A stretch of DNA of 10,271 nucleotides, taken from NCBI GenBank assembly GCA_905373295.1, contig CAJPSJ010000053.1:1-10271 (forward strand). Reading direction: 5' to 3'. The DNA comes from an uncultured Campylobacter sp. (GTDB lineage Bacteria; Campylobacterota; Campylobacteria; Campylobacterales; Campylobacteraceae). A program made the position numbers and the translations under genes. Below the pieces are notes generated by a model. It was not told the DNA's origin, did no database searches, and saw only the letters and a program-made list of their open reading frames with translations. This document shows positions 1 to 6,669 of this stretch, one piece after another; within the stretch, counting starts at the first letter, position 1; every line of letters begins with the position of its first letter.

Positions 1-1599
1 GACATTGCTTTTCGTTTTTTCGTAGAGCAAATGCTTTGGCATCAGCGCAACCGTAAAGAGATTAGAATCGGCAAGAGCGATCGGTCCGTGCTTCATCTCG
101 CCGCTTGGATAGCCTTCCGCGTGCAGATAGGAGATCTCTTTGAGCTTGAGCGCGCCCTCAAGAGCGAGCGGATAGAAAATATCGCGCCCGATAAAGAAAA
201 AGCCGTGTCCGTGCAGATAGTGCTTACTCATGCGGTAAATTTTATCCTGCAAGCCGTCTTTGATCTTTAAAATTTGCGGGATATGAAGCATCGCCGAAAT
301 TTCAGCGGAATTTATGCGCGCCGAGATGACTTCGCGCAGATTTGCAAGATACACCACAAACATCCATAGCACCATAACCTGCGTCGCAAAAGCCTTCGTA
401 GATGCCACACCCTTTTCGATGCCGGCGCGGGTGAGGATCACGCTGCCCGCCATGCGCACGATCGAGCTGTTATCGACGTTGCAGATCGCAAGCGTCCTAA
501 GACCAGCTTTTTTAGCGATATGCAGCGCCTCTAATGTATCGGCGGTCTCGCCACTTTGCGAGATCACGATAAATAAGGAATTCTTGTTTAAAAATGGTTC
601 TTTGTAGCGGAATTCGCTGGCAACTTCCACTTTTGTGCGGATTTTAGCGATGCGCTCGAAAAGATACGAACTTACGAGCGCGGCGTGATAGCTCGTACCG
701 CAGGCGCATAACACGACCTCATCGATACCCTCAAACATCGCCGCATCAAGCTCGTCAAATTTTATCTTGCCGCCCTTTATTACGCGCCCCATCATCGCTT
801 CGGTTACGACTTGCGCTTGCTCGTAAATTTCTTTTTCCATAAAAAATCTAAAGCCCTCTTTTTGCGCATAGCCTTTATCTTTCGGAAGCTCACTAAAGGC
901 GCAATTATGCGGTTTAGAGTTTTTAAAAACGTCGATTTGTCCAAGCTTGGCAACGCCGTAAATTTGATCGTCCAGATACGCAGCCGTATTCGCAAGCCCG
1001 ATGAGCGGAGCGTCCGAGGAGCTAAAGAAAATTTCGTTTTTATCGTTTTTTGCGACAATCAGCGGAGCTGCGTTTTTAGCAAAGAAAATTTCGCCGGGTG
1101 CTGCCTTGGTGATTAAAAGCGTTGCGTATGCGCCTTTTAGTCGTTTAATTGTGGCTTCATATGCCTTAAATGCATCGTTGCTAGCCTTAAAATTTTTCTC
1201 GAAAAGATGCACGATCACTTCGGTATCGGTCTGGCTTAAAAATTTCACGCCGTCCGCTTCGAGCTCGTCCTTTAGCTCGATGTAGTTTTCGATGATGCCG
1301 TTATGCACGACGAAGCTAAAATCTCCAAAATGCGGATGCGCGTTAAGCTCGGTGGGCTTTCCGTGCGTCGCCCAGCGAGTATGTCCGATCGCAACGCCAA
1401 AGCCTTGCGAAGTGAAATCTTTCATCTTTTCTTCGAGATTATTTAGCTTGCCGACTGCTTTGAAATACTTTATATTCGCACTCTCGTCCATCACAGCAAG
1501 CCCAGCGCTATCGTATCCGCGATACTCGAGTTCTTTCAGCCCGTTTATTATGATTTTTTTCTTTTCGGCGTTTCCTATGTAGCCCACGATTCCACACAT
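1..1599 (-). CDS. glmS: Glutamine--fructose-6-phosphate aminotransferase (isomerizing), 3' end missing
   Basis: GlmS converts fructose-6-phosphate and glutamine to glucosamine-6-phosphate in the cytoplasm, the entry step to UDP-GlcNAc for peptidoglycan and LPS/LOS. Read on the minus strand, 533 codons are present and the frame is still open at the left edge. The start MCGIVGYIG puts the glutaminase nucleophile Cys right after Met. The N-terminal Ntn glutaminase domain includes GHTRWATHG and HNGIIENY. Two SIS sugar-binding domains follow. My count gives Cys300 in CGTSYHA, Ser347 in SQSGET, Glu488 in KEIS and His504 in MKHGP, the same numbering as E. coli GlmS, so there are no internal indels overall. 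Compared with that 609-residue enzyme, about 75 C-terminal residues lie outside the window, including the Lys603 region. The ATG at 1599 has an AAGGA ribosome site at 1607-1611. The gene is divergent from mqnE. I see no glmS ribozyme, which is a Gram-positive feature. Confidence 0.98.
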   Translation of the reverse strand, partial: MCGIVGYIGNAEKKKIIINGLKELEYRGYDSAGLAVMDESANIKYFKAVGKLNNLEEKMKDFTSQGFGVAIGHTRWATHGKPTELNAHPHFGDFSFVVHNGIIENYIELKDELEADGVKFLSQTDTEVIVHLFEKNFKASNDAFKAYEATIKRLKGAYATLLITKAAPGEIFFAKNAAPLIVAKNDKNEIFFSSSDAPLIGLANTAAYLDDQIYGVAKLGQIDVFKNSKPHNCAFSELPKDKGYAQKEGFRFFMEKEIYEQAQVVTEAMMGRVIKGGKIKFDELDAAMFEGIDEVVLCACGTSYHAALVSSYLFERIAKIRTKVEVASEFRYKEPFLNKNSLFIVISQSGETADTLEALHIAKKAGLRTLAICNVDNSSIVRMAGSVILTRAGIEKGVASTKAFATQVMVLWMFVVYLANLREVISARINSAEISAMLHIPQILKIKDGLQDKIYRMSKHYLHGHGFFFIGRDIFYPLALEGALKLKEISYLHAEGYPSGEMKHGPIALADSNLFTVALMPKHLLYEKTKSNV

Positions 1600-1740
1600 T
1601 TTGCTTTCCTTGTTTAAAATTTGGCGCCCATTTTACTACGCTATTTTAAATTAACGAAATTCGGCTCTAAATTTAGTCCGCTTATCCGTTTTGTAAGCAA
1701 AAAATTATATAATTAGCACAAAATTTGGCTTGGGAAATCG
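1600..1740. promoter_or_regulatory. Divergent intergenic promoter region between glmS and mqnE
   Basis: This 141-bp AT-rich spacer must carry the 5' signals of both flanking genes. For glmS, minus-strand -10-like TAAAAT hexamers lie at 1630-1635 and 1643-1648. For mqnE there is a perfect TATAAT at 1708-1713. The spacer also holds a perfect 10-bp palindrome, CTAAATTTAG at 1667-1676, flanked by CGG and CCG. It might be an operator or just another instance of the AAATTT motif common in this DNA. Housekeeping promoters of Campylobacter usually lack a clear -35 box, and none is evident here. Transcription start sites are inferred. Confidence 0.5.
1704..1713 (+). promoter_or_regulatory. Candidate -10 box of the mqnE promoter (palindromic ATTATATAAT)
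   Basis: TATAAT at 1708-1713 matches the sigma-70 -10 consensus exactly. It would put the transcription start near 1720, about 20 nt before the mqnE ATG. The surrounding 10-mer is its own reverse complement, so an equal TATAAT reads leftward at 1704-1709. The region just upstream has T-rich stretches but no good TTGACA, which is normal for this genus. Confidence 0.5.
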
Positions 1741-2823
1741 ATGGAAATTTTAGAAAAACTACAAAGCGGCGAGAGATTAAATTACGAAGACGGCGTGAAA
1801 TTATGGGATCTGGATCTTTTCGATCTGGGTAAATTCGCCTTTGCTATTCGCAAAGAAAAAAACGGCAAAAACGTCTATTTCAACGCAAATCGTCATATAA
1901 ATCCTTCAAATTTATGCGCAGATACCTGTAAATTTTGCGCATTTTCGGCGCACCGCAAGAACGATAACGCCTATACGATGAGCGATGATGAGATCATGCG
2001 TATCGTGGACGAGACTGTAGCGCGCGGCACGAAGGAGATTCATATCGTAAGCTCGCACAACCCATTCGTTACGCCGCAGCAATATTTGGGAATTTTTAAA
2101 GCGATAAAGCAAAAATACCCGCTTGTGCATATCAAGGCGATGACCGCGGCGGAGGTCGATTACTGGCGGCGAAAGTGGAAGATGAGCTACGAGGAGACGA
2201 TAGAGCTGATGATGCAAAGCGGCGTGGATTCGATGCCGGGGGGCGGCGCCGAAATTTTTGACGAGGACGTGCGCGATAAAATTTGCAAAGGCAAGGTCTC
2301 AAGCGAGCAGTGGCTACGTATCCACTCGCTGTGGCATGCGCGCGGGCGTCAGAGCAACGCCACGATGCTCTTTGGACATATCGAAAGCCGCGCGCACCGC
2401 ATTGATCACATCTTGCGCATCCGCGCGCTGCAAGATGAGAGCCTCTCTCGCGCTAACGGCGGCGGTTTCAACGCCTTCATCCCGCTCGTGTATCAGCGCG
2501 AGAACAACTATCTGGATGTGGAGGGCTTTTTGGGCTCGGTCGAAATTTTAAAAACGATCGCGATTAGTAGAATTTTATTCGACAATGTCGCGCATATCAA
2601 GGCGTATTGGGCGACCTCGACGTTAAGCTTGGCCCTCGTAGCGCAGGATTTCGGCGCGGATGATCTTGACGGCACGATCGAGAACGAAAGCATTCAAAGC
2701 AGCGCTGGCGCCGGCAGCAAAAAAGGGCAGAGCAAGCGCGATTTTATCGATATGATCAGCACGGCGGGCTTTGTGCCGGTCGAGCGCGACAGCTTGTATA
2801 ATCAGATCGAAATTTACGAATAA
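1741..2823 (+). CDS. mqnE: Aminodeoxyfutalosine synthase (radical SAM)
   Basis: MqnE joins the carboxyvinyloxybenzoate product of MqnA to the S-adenosylmethionine-derived adenosyl moiety. This gives 6-amino-6-deoxyfutalosine in the futalosine route to menaquinone, the respiratory quinone of epsilonproteobacteria. The 360-residue cytosolic protein has the radical-SAM CX3CX2C cluster at Cys59, Cys63 and Cys66, within a HINPSNLCADTCKFCAF block. It also has the family motif DSMPGGGAEIFDEDVR at 163-178, NATMLFGHIE at 206-215, FNAFIPL at 243-249 and a C-terminal AGFVPVERDSLY. GGGAEIF followed by the GHIE block favours MqnE over the paralogue MqnC (cyclic dehypoxanthine futalosine synthase). The start ATG at 1741 has only a weak GGGA (1732-1735) upstream, but the N-terminus agrees with the family. 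The purine permease gene begins 18 bp downstream. An MqnC-type assignment is the only real alternative. Confidence 0.9.
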   Translation: MEILEKLQSGERLNYEDGVKLWDLDLFDLGKFAFAIRKEKNGKNVYFNANRHINPSNLCADTCKFCAFSAHRKNDNAYTMSDDEIMRIVDETVARGTKEIHIVSSHNPFVTPQQYLGIFKAIKQKYPLVHIKAMTAAEVDYWRRKWKMSYEETIELMMQSGVDSMPGGGAEIFDEDVRDKICKGKVSSEQWLRIHSLWHARGRQSNATMLFGHIESRAHRIDHILRIRALQDESLSRANGGGFNAFIPLVYQRENNYLDVEGFLGSVEILKTIAISRILFDNVAHIKAYWATSTLSLALVAQDFGADDLDGTIENESIQSSAGAGSKKGQSKRDFIDMISTAGFVPVERDSLYNQIEIYE

Positions 2824-2841
2824 ATTCTAAAGGAGGAGCAA

Positions 2842-4137
2842 GTGGAGAAATTCTTTCATCTCGCCGCCGCGAAAACGTCGGTAAGGCAGGAACTTATCGC
2901 AGGGCTTACTACGTTTTTGGCGATGATTTACATCGTGCCGGTAAATGCTAACATTATGAGCATCGCAGGCATGCCGTTTGATGCGCTGGTTACGGCAACC
3001 GCGCTTATTACGATAATCGCGACGTTATTTAACGGGCTCTTTGCAAATACCCCCGTTGCGCTTAGCGTCGGCATGGGGCTAAATGCGTATTTTACCTTTG
3101 CGTTGTGCGTGGATGCGAAGATGCCGTGGCAGAGTGCACTTGGCATCGTAGCGATAAGCGGAGCGCTTTTTACCGTGCTTTCGTTTACGAATTTTCGCGT
3201 TTGGGTTATCAAATCTATCCCGCTTGATCTGCGTCGCGCCATAAGTGCGGGTATCGGGGCTTTCATCTGCTTCATCGGACTTAAACAGATGGGCGTCATC
3301 GCGCCTAGTCAGGCGACGCTAGTAACTTTAGGAAATTTAAAAGATCTAAACGTTTTGCTTGGGATTTTAGGCTTAGCGGTCGTGCTAGTGCTTTTTGTGC
3401 TTAGAATCAAGGCGGCGTTTATCTTAAGCATTTTGATTACTTCGTGCGTTGCGTGGGTGGCTGGAATTTCGCCCGCACCGCATGGCATAGTAAGCGCGCC
3501 AAGCGGCATAACGCCGATATTTGCTAAGCTAGATATCCCCGGAGCGCTAAAGCTTGCGTTCGTGCCTTTTATAATCACATTTTTCGTTACGCATCTATTC
3601 GATAGCATCGGTACTCTAACCGGCGTGGGAAACCGCGCAGGGCTTTTTGGAGAGAATAGCAAAGACGGCATGAAAAAACTATCTAGAAATTTAACCTCCG
3701 ATGCGATAGGTAGCGTCGCAGGAGCCGTTATCGGCACGAGCACGGTCACTGCATTTGCTGAAAGCGCCAGCGGCGTGGAAGCGGGCGGCCGCACGGGGCT
3801 TACCGCGGTATTTTGCGCTATATTTTTCGTGCTGACGCTGTTTATGCTGCCGCTATTTAAGGCGATCCCCGCAAATGCAATCTATCCGATCCTCGTAATG
3901 GTCGGGGTTTTGATGTTTAGCGAGCTTGGCAAGATCGATTATAGCGACGCGGGAATTCTAATCCCTGCGTTTTTCATAGTATTTTTGATGCCCTTTACCT
4001 ACTCGATCACCAACGGCTTAAGCTTCGGCTTTATCGCTTATATCGTAGTTAGACTCGCTCAGCGCAGGATAGGGGATTTAAATTTCGGCGTTTTGACGCT
4101 TGGCGCGATTAGCGTTTTAGTATTTTTAATGCATTAA
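2842..4137 (+). CDS. Purine (adenine/guanine/hypoxanthine) permease, NCS2 family AzgA/PbuG type
   Basis: This 431-residue inner-membrane protein should import a purine base by proton symport. It belongs to the AzgA/PbuG branch of the nucleobase transporters (COG2252 type). Supporting motifs are LTTFLAMIYIVPVN near residues 22-35, PVALSVGMGLNAYF at 71-84, HLFDSIGTLTGVGNRAG at 251-267 and the TM10 region GTSTVTAFAESASGVEAG at 298-315, followed by GRTGLTAV. The last is the substrate-binding signature of this branch, with acidic Glu307 and Glu313. Hydrophobic segments are consistent with about 12-14 helices, and the length is normal. The start is a GTG at 2842, supported by a very strong AAGGAGG at 2830-2836, five nt upstream. 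The gene follows mqnE by 18 bp and precedes a purine phosphoribosyltransferase by 15 bp, which fits import followed by salvage. Which purine it prefers cannot be read from sequence. Confidence 0.93.
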   Translation: MEKFFHLAAAKTSVRQELIAGLTTFLAMIYIVPVNANIMSIAGMPFDALVTATALITIIATLFNGLFANTPVALSVGMGLNAYFTFALCVDAKMPWQSALGIVAISGALFTVLSFTNFRVWVIKSIPLDLRRAISAGIGAFICFIGLKQMGVIAPSQATLVTLGNLKDLNVLLGILGLAVVLVLFVLRIKAAFILSILITSCVAWVAGISPAPHGIVSAPSGITPIFAKLDIPGALKLAFVPFIITFFVTHLFDSIGTLTGVGNRAGLFGENSKDGMKKLSRNLTSDAIGSVAGAVIGTSTVTAFAESASGVEAGGRTGLTAVFCAIFFVLTLFMLPLFKAIPANAIYPILVMVGVLMFSELGKIDYSDAGILIPAFFIVFLMPFTYSITNGLSFGFIAYIVVRLAQRRIGDLNFGVLTLGAISVLVFLMH

Positions 4138-4152
4138 ATTTTAAGGAAAGAT

Positions 4153-4602
4153 ATGAGATTTTATAGTTTCGACGAAATGGATCGCGACGCAAGAGTTATA
4201 GCAAAGCAGGTTAGGGACGAATTCATGCCCGATGCGATCGTGGCGATCGCTAGAGGCGGGCTTACATTCGGTCACGCGCTAGCCAACGCGCTTGATATGC
4301 GTACGATATTTTCGATAAATTCCATCCACTACGCAGACACCAAAAAGCTCGATACCATCGACGTTTTCAACGTGCCCGATCTGGAGCTTTATAAGCGCGT
4401 GCTGCTAGTGGACGATATCATCGATAGCGGCGACAGCATGGTCGAGATCAAGCGCGTGCTGCTGGAGAAATTTCCGCAAATAGAGCTTAAAACGGCGGTG
4501 ATTTTTTACAAACCCAAGGCGCTCATCCAACCCGATTTCAAAATTTCAAAGACGGATGAGTGGATAAATTTCTTTTGGGAAAATTATACGATAGAGGAAT
4601 GA
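4153..4602 (+). CDS. Purine phosphoribosyltransferase, xanthine/hypoxanthine/guanine (Gpt) type
   Basis: This 149-residue cytosolic type I phosphoribosyltransferase should convert a purine base plus PRPP to its nucleoside monophosphate. The PRPP-binding signature VLLVDDIIDSGDS is at 83-95 with Asp87 and Asp88. The pyrophosphate-loop motif IARGGL is at 32-37. The C-terminal EWINFFWE at 136-143 parallels the WIxxPW region of bacterial xanthine-guanine PRTs, where the base is recognised. Length is close to E. coli Gpt (152 residues), so I favour a 6-oxopurine substrate over adenine. A good AAGGAAAG ribosome site lies at 4143-4150. The gap from the permease stop is 15 bp, so the two are probably one transcript. 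A 111-bp repeat-rich spacer follows, a natural operon boundary. The exact base specificity is uncertain. Confidence 0.88.
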   Translation: MRFYSFDEMDRDARVIAKQVRDEFMPDAIVAIARGGLTFGHALANALDMRTIFSINSIHYADTKKLDTIDVFNVPDLELYKRVLLVDDIIDSGDSMVEIKRVLLEKFPQIELKTAVIFYKPKALIQPDFKISKTDEWINFFWENYTIEE

Positions 4603-4610
4603 AGCGGCAC

Positions 4611-4696
4611 GCGGTTAAATTTAGCGGCTAAATTTTAAAAGATTCGGCGGCTTAAATTTTATAAATTTCGGTCGTAAAATTTAGGTCGTAAATTTA
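4611..4696. repeat. Cluster of five degenerate 13-15-bp repeats centred on AAATTT
   Basis: In the spacer between the phosphoribosyltransferase and the GT-C-like gene, a unit of the form G-C/G-rich tetramer plus TAAATTT(T)A recurs five times: 4611-4623 (GCGGTTAAATTTA), 4624-4637 (GCGGCTAAATTTTA), 4647-4661 (GCGGCTTAAATTTTA), 4670-4683 (GGTCGTAAAATTTA) and 4684-4696 (GGTCGTAAATTTA). An additional AAATTT lies at 4663-4668 between units three and four. The first pair and the last pair are head-to-tail and almost contiguous. TAAATTTTA in units two and three is the exact reverse complement of TAAAATTTA in unit four, so weak A/U-rich hairpins are possible. I see no GC-rich stem plus U-run that would make a terminator. 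Confidence 0.75.
4660..4680 (+). promoter_or_regulatory. Weak candidate -10 elements upstream of the GT-C-like gene
   Basis: TATAAA at 4660-4665 and TAAAAT at 4675-4680 lie 40-50 bp before the next start codon, and either could serve as a -10 box. They fall inside the AAATTT repeat cluster, so the resemblance may be incidental. A promoter here would separate the purine genes from the envelope block, which suits the 111-bp gap. Confidence 0.25.
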
Positions 4697-4709
4697 AAGC
4701 GCCCGCAGC

Positions 4710-4714
4710 AAGGA
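4710..4714 (+). promoter_or_regulatory. Ribosome binding site AAGGA that favours a GTG start at 4720
   Basis: AAGG at 4710-4713 directly abuts the ATG at 4714, too close to serve it. The same AAGGA lies five nt before an in-frame GTG at 4720, which is ideal spacing. The likely start is therefore GTG 4720, giving an N-terminus MKKLYQNEIF two residues shorter than the ATG reading. Confidence 0.55.
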
Positions 4715-5940
4715 TGAGAGTGAAGAAGCTTTATCAAAACGAAATTTTCGTAATCTCCATAATGTGCCTGTTTCAGGGCATATTTTTGCTTTATGCGATC
4801 TCAAATTTAAGCATCAGCTACTACGAGGCTGAAATTTTTTACGATAAAAAATCCCTCGTTTCGCTAATCGCAAATTTAAGCTGCGAAATTTTCGGGCGCA
4901 ACGACTACGCCCTGCGCGTGCCGTTTATTTTGATTCACTTCGCAAACGCCGCGATGATCTATAAAATTTCAAAATTTATTCTAAAGCGCCGCTTCGATAG
5001 AGTAGTCGCTACGGCGCTATTTATGGCGCTTCCTGCGTCTATGAGTAGCGCGATCTTGCTAAATCCCGCGGGCATCATCGTTTTTTTTACGCTGCTGGCG
5101 ATCTATTTTGCAAAGAGCGAATACAATATCGCGCTTTTCGTGCTTCTGTCCGTTTGCGCCCTGATCGACCGAGCGTTTTTTATGCTCTACGTAGGCTTTG
5201 GAATTTGGGCGCTTTATACGCGCAAAAAGGAGCTTTTGCTACTTTGCATAGCGCTATTTAGCTTCAGCGTGATCTTTTACGATGTAAGCTCCGAGGGCAA
5301 GCCGAAGGGGTATTTTTTAGATACCGTTGGCGTTTTTGCGGGCGCGTTTTCGCCTTTAGTATTTTTATTTTTCATCTACACGATCTATAGAATTTGGATC
5401 AAGGAGGAAAAGAGCCTGCTGTGGTTCATAGCCACGAGCGCGCTTTGTCTAACGATGCTTTTTTCTCTAAGACAGCGCGTGCCACTTGAGATGATGCTGC
5501 CGTATTGCGTCATCGCTACACCTTTGATCATTCGGGTTTTGTTTAACTCATACCGCGTTAGATTGCCTAAATTTCGCACCTTTCACAAGATCGCCGTGGG
5601 TGTAACGCTGGTAAGCTTAGCGGTGAGCTATTTTGCAGTGATTTTTAGTGACGTGATGTATGAGGCGATGTTCGCAAACAAACCGCAGCGGCATTTTATC
5701 TATAAATTTGACGTAGCTAGGCAGCTGGCAAGTGAGTTAAAAAATCGCGGAGTAAAAAGCGTAAGCTGCGAGAACGAGAGGCTCTGCCTGCGGCTGAAAT
5801 TTTACGGACTGCCTGGCGGGGACGGCGCTTTTATCTACGCGGATGAGCAGGAATATGTCTCGGATCATAAAAATTCGATACAAAATATAGATATTTACAA
5901 GCAAGGCGTGCGAATTGCGAAATTTTATGTTAAAATATAA
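4714..5940 (+). CDS. Polytopic membrane protein resembling GT-C (PMT/ArnT-like) glycosyltransferases
   Basis: This inner-membrane protein of 408 residues (406 if GTG 4720 is used) is not one I recognise by name. Its architecture fits the GT-C fold, whose members use polyprenyl-phosphate sugars at the periplasmic face. It has a first helix at about 11-30, then a short loop with an acidic pair (YYEAE, Glu38 and Glu40) where PMT/ArnT enzymes carry catalytic Asp/Glu. Next come RNDYALRVPF at 62-71, a typical family segment, and some nine further hydrophobic helices. A late QRVPLEMMLPY at 254-264 recalls the R-x-Y/LP motif. A soluble tail of about 90 residues (around 320-408) with Cys352 and Cys358 would be periplasmic. 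It ends 27 bp before the pseudopilin gene. The substrate is unknown. A related polysaccharide or lipid-modifying membrane protein is possible, and the catalytic assignment is inference from motif position. Confidence 0.65.
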   Translation: MRVKKLYQNEIFVISIMCLFQGIFLLYAISNLSISYYEAEIFYDKKSLVSLIANLSCEIFGRNDYALRVPFILIHFANAAMIYKISKFILKRRFDRVVATALFMALPASMSSAILLNPAGIIVFFTLLAIYFAKSEYNIALFVLLSVCALIDRAFFMLYVGFGIWALYTRKKELLLLCIALFSFSVIFYDVSSEGKPKGYFLDTVGVFAGAFSPLVFLFFIYTIYRIWIKEEKSLLWFIATSALCLTMLFSLRQRVPLEMMLPYCVIATPLIIRVLFNSYRVRLPKFRTFHKIAVGVTLVSLAVSYFAVIFSDVMYEAMFANKPQRHFIYKFDVARQLASELKNRGVKSVSCENERLCLRLKFYGLPGGDGAFIYADEQEYVSDHKNSIQNIDIYKQGVRIAKFYVKI

Positions 5941-5941
5941 A
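5928..5941 (+). promoter_or_regulatory. Candidate extended -10 promoter for the pseudopilin gene
   Basis: TG-T-TAAAAT at 5928-5936 fits an extended -10 element (TGn followed by a -10 hexamer). An alternative TATAAA overlaps at 5936-5941. It lies over the last codons and stop of the upstream membrane-protein gene. Transcription would start near 5943, about 25 nt before the ATG at 5968. It would let the pseudopilin and metG be expressed independently of the gene upstream. Confidence 0.35.
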
Positions 5942-5967
5942 CAAAATTTTTATGAAAGGTAAAAATT

Positions 5968-6669
5968 ATGAAAAAAGCATTTACTATGATAGAGCTGATT
6001 TTCATCATCGTGGTGGTTGGAATTCTAGCGGCGGTGGCGGTGCCTCAAATCAATCGAAATAGCCTTGTGGAGGCGGCAGATCAAGTAGCTGCTCATATTC
6101 GTTATACTCAGCAGCTGGCTATGAATGATAACAAATTCGATCCTAATGACCCGAATTGGTTTAAAAAACTTTGGAGAATTCAATTCAGTCAAACTACCGC
6201 CAAAGGAAGTGCCGAGGGTTGGACTTACACTGTGTATTATGATAGCACTATGAGCGGTAATCCTAACGGTAGTGCGGATCTGTCTGATCTATCAAGGGTT
6301 GATTTTGCCATAGATCCGCAAAATCCAAATAAAATTCTAAGTGCAGGCTTTCAAAACCAAGCGATAAATAGAAATGCTGAAAGAATCAATAAGAAGCTGA
6401 ATTTAAGCAAAACTTACGATATTAGAAATGTCGAATTTACTAATTGTGGAGATCGGGCAAATCAAACTATAGTCTTTGATTCTTATGGGCGTCCTATGGG
6501 ACAGGTAGCTGACTCTACGGTGCCATATGATAGGCTTTTTGTAGGACAGAACCCATGCACAATCACACTTACGAATAATGCGGGCGAGCATGCCCTTATT
6601 ACCATCCAACCCGAGACCGGATACGTAAATTATACTTTGGCTTCCAATACCGGTCCCGGAGGGCAGTAG
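5968..6669 (+). CDS. Type II secretion/type IV pilus-like pseudopilin (GspH/FimT-like)
   Basis: This 233-residue protein starts with a prepilin leader: KKA, then Phe5 as the mature first residue, Glu9 at mature position 5, and a hydrophobic helix to about Pro26. Prepilin peptidase should cut after Ala4. Gly is the usual residue there, but Ala is tolerated. Such proteins polymerise in the inner membrane into short pseudopili. In Campylobacter, type II secretion-like components serve natural transformation. The globular part ends with a GspH/FimT-like strand, IVFDSYGRPMGQ at 168-179, and has two cysteines (160 and 197) that could form a disulfide. The ATG at 5968 has AAAGG at 5955-5959. The gene stands out: GC is about 42% by my count, AAATTT is absent, and none of its ten Arg codons is CGC, the dominant codon in neighbours. 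Whether it serves DNA uptake, secretion or a pilus is not decidable here. Confidence 0.85.
   Translation: MKKAFTMIELIFIIVVVGILAAVAVPQINRNSLVEAADQVAAHIRYTQQLAMNDNKFDPNDPNWFKKLWRIQFSQTTAKGSAEGWTYTVYYDSTMSGNPNGSADLSDLSRVDFAIDPQNPNKILSAGFQNQAINRNAERINKKLNLSKTYDIRNVEFTNCGDRANQTIVFDSYGRPMGQVADSTVPYDRLFVGQNPCTITLTNNAGEHALITIQPETGYVNYTLASNTGPGGQ

Noticed and set aside
31..1582. Several plus-strand open frames of 79-101 codons across this region
   Set aside because: They lie opposite glmS, whose minus-strand frame gives a continuous, motif-perfect protein. They have no ribosome sites and no recognisable product.
1600..1740. glmS ribozyme or purine riboswitch upstream of glmS or mqnE
   Set aside because: The spacer has no matching conserved core, the glmS ribozyme is known from Gram-positive bacteria, and the 18-bp gap before the permease is too short for an aptamer.
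2238..2243. Run of six G in mqnE as a contingency locus
   Set aside because: It encodes the invariant Gly-Gly-Gly active-site motif and is too short to be a typical slippage tract.
2928..3794. Minus-strand open frames of 123 and 161 codons opposite the purine permease
   Set aside because: The permease is unambiguous on the plus strand, and these frames have no recognisable family or start signals.
4603..4713. Rho-independent terminator after the phosphoribosyltransferase
   Set aside because: Possible stems are only A/T-rich pairings between AAATTT repeats. No GC-rich hairpin with a T-run was found.
5081..5088. Run of eight T in the GT-C-like gene as a phase-variable tract
   Set aside because: Campylobacter phase variation usually uses G/C tracts of about eight or more. 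Eight-base A/T runs also occur in metG (7246-7253) and the basic-protein gene (9153-9160), as expected in such DNA, and all are in frame.
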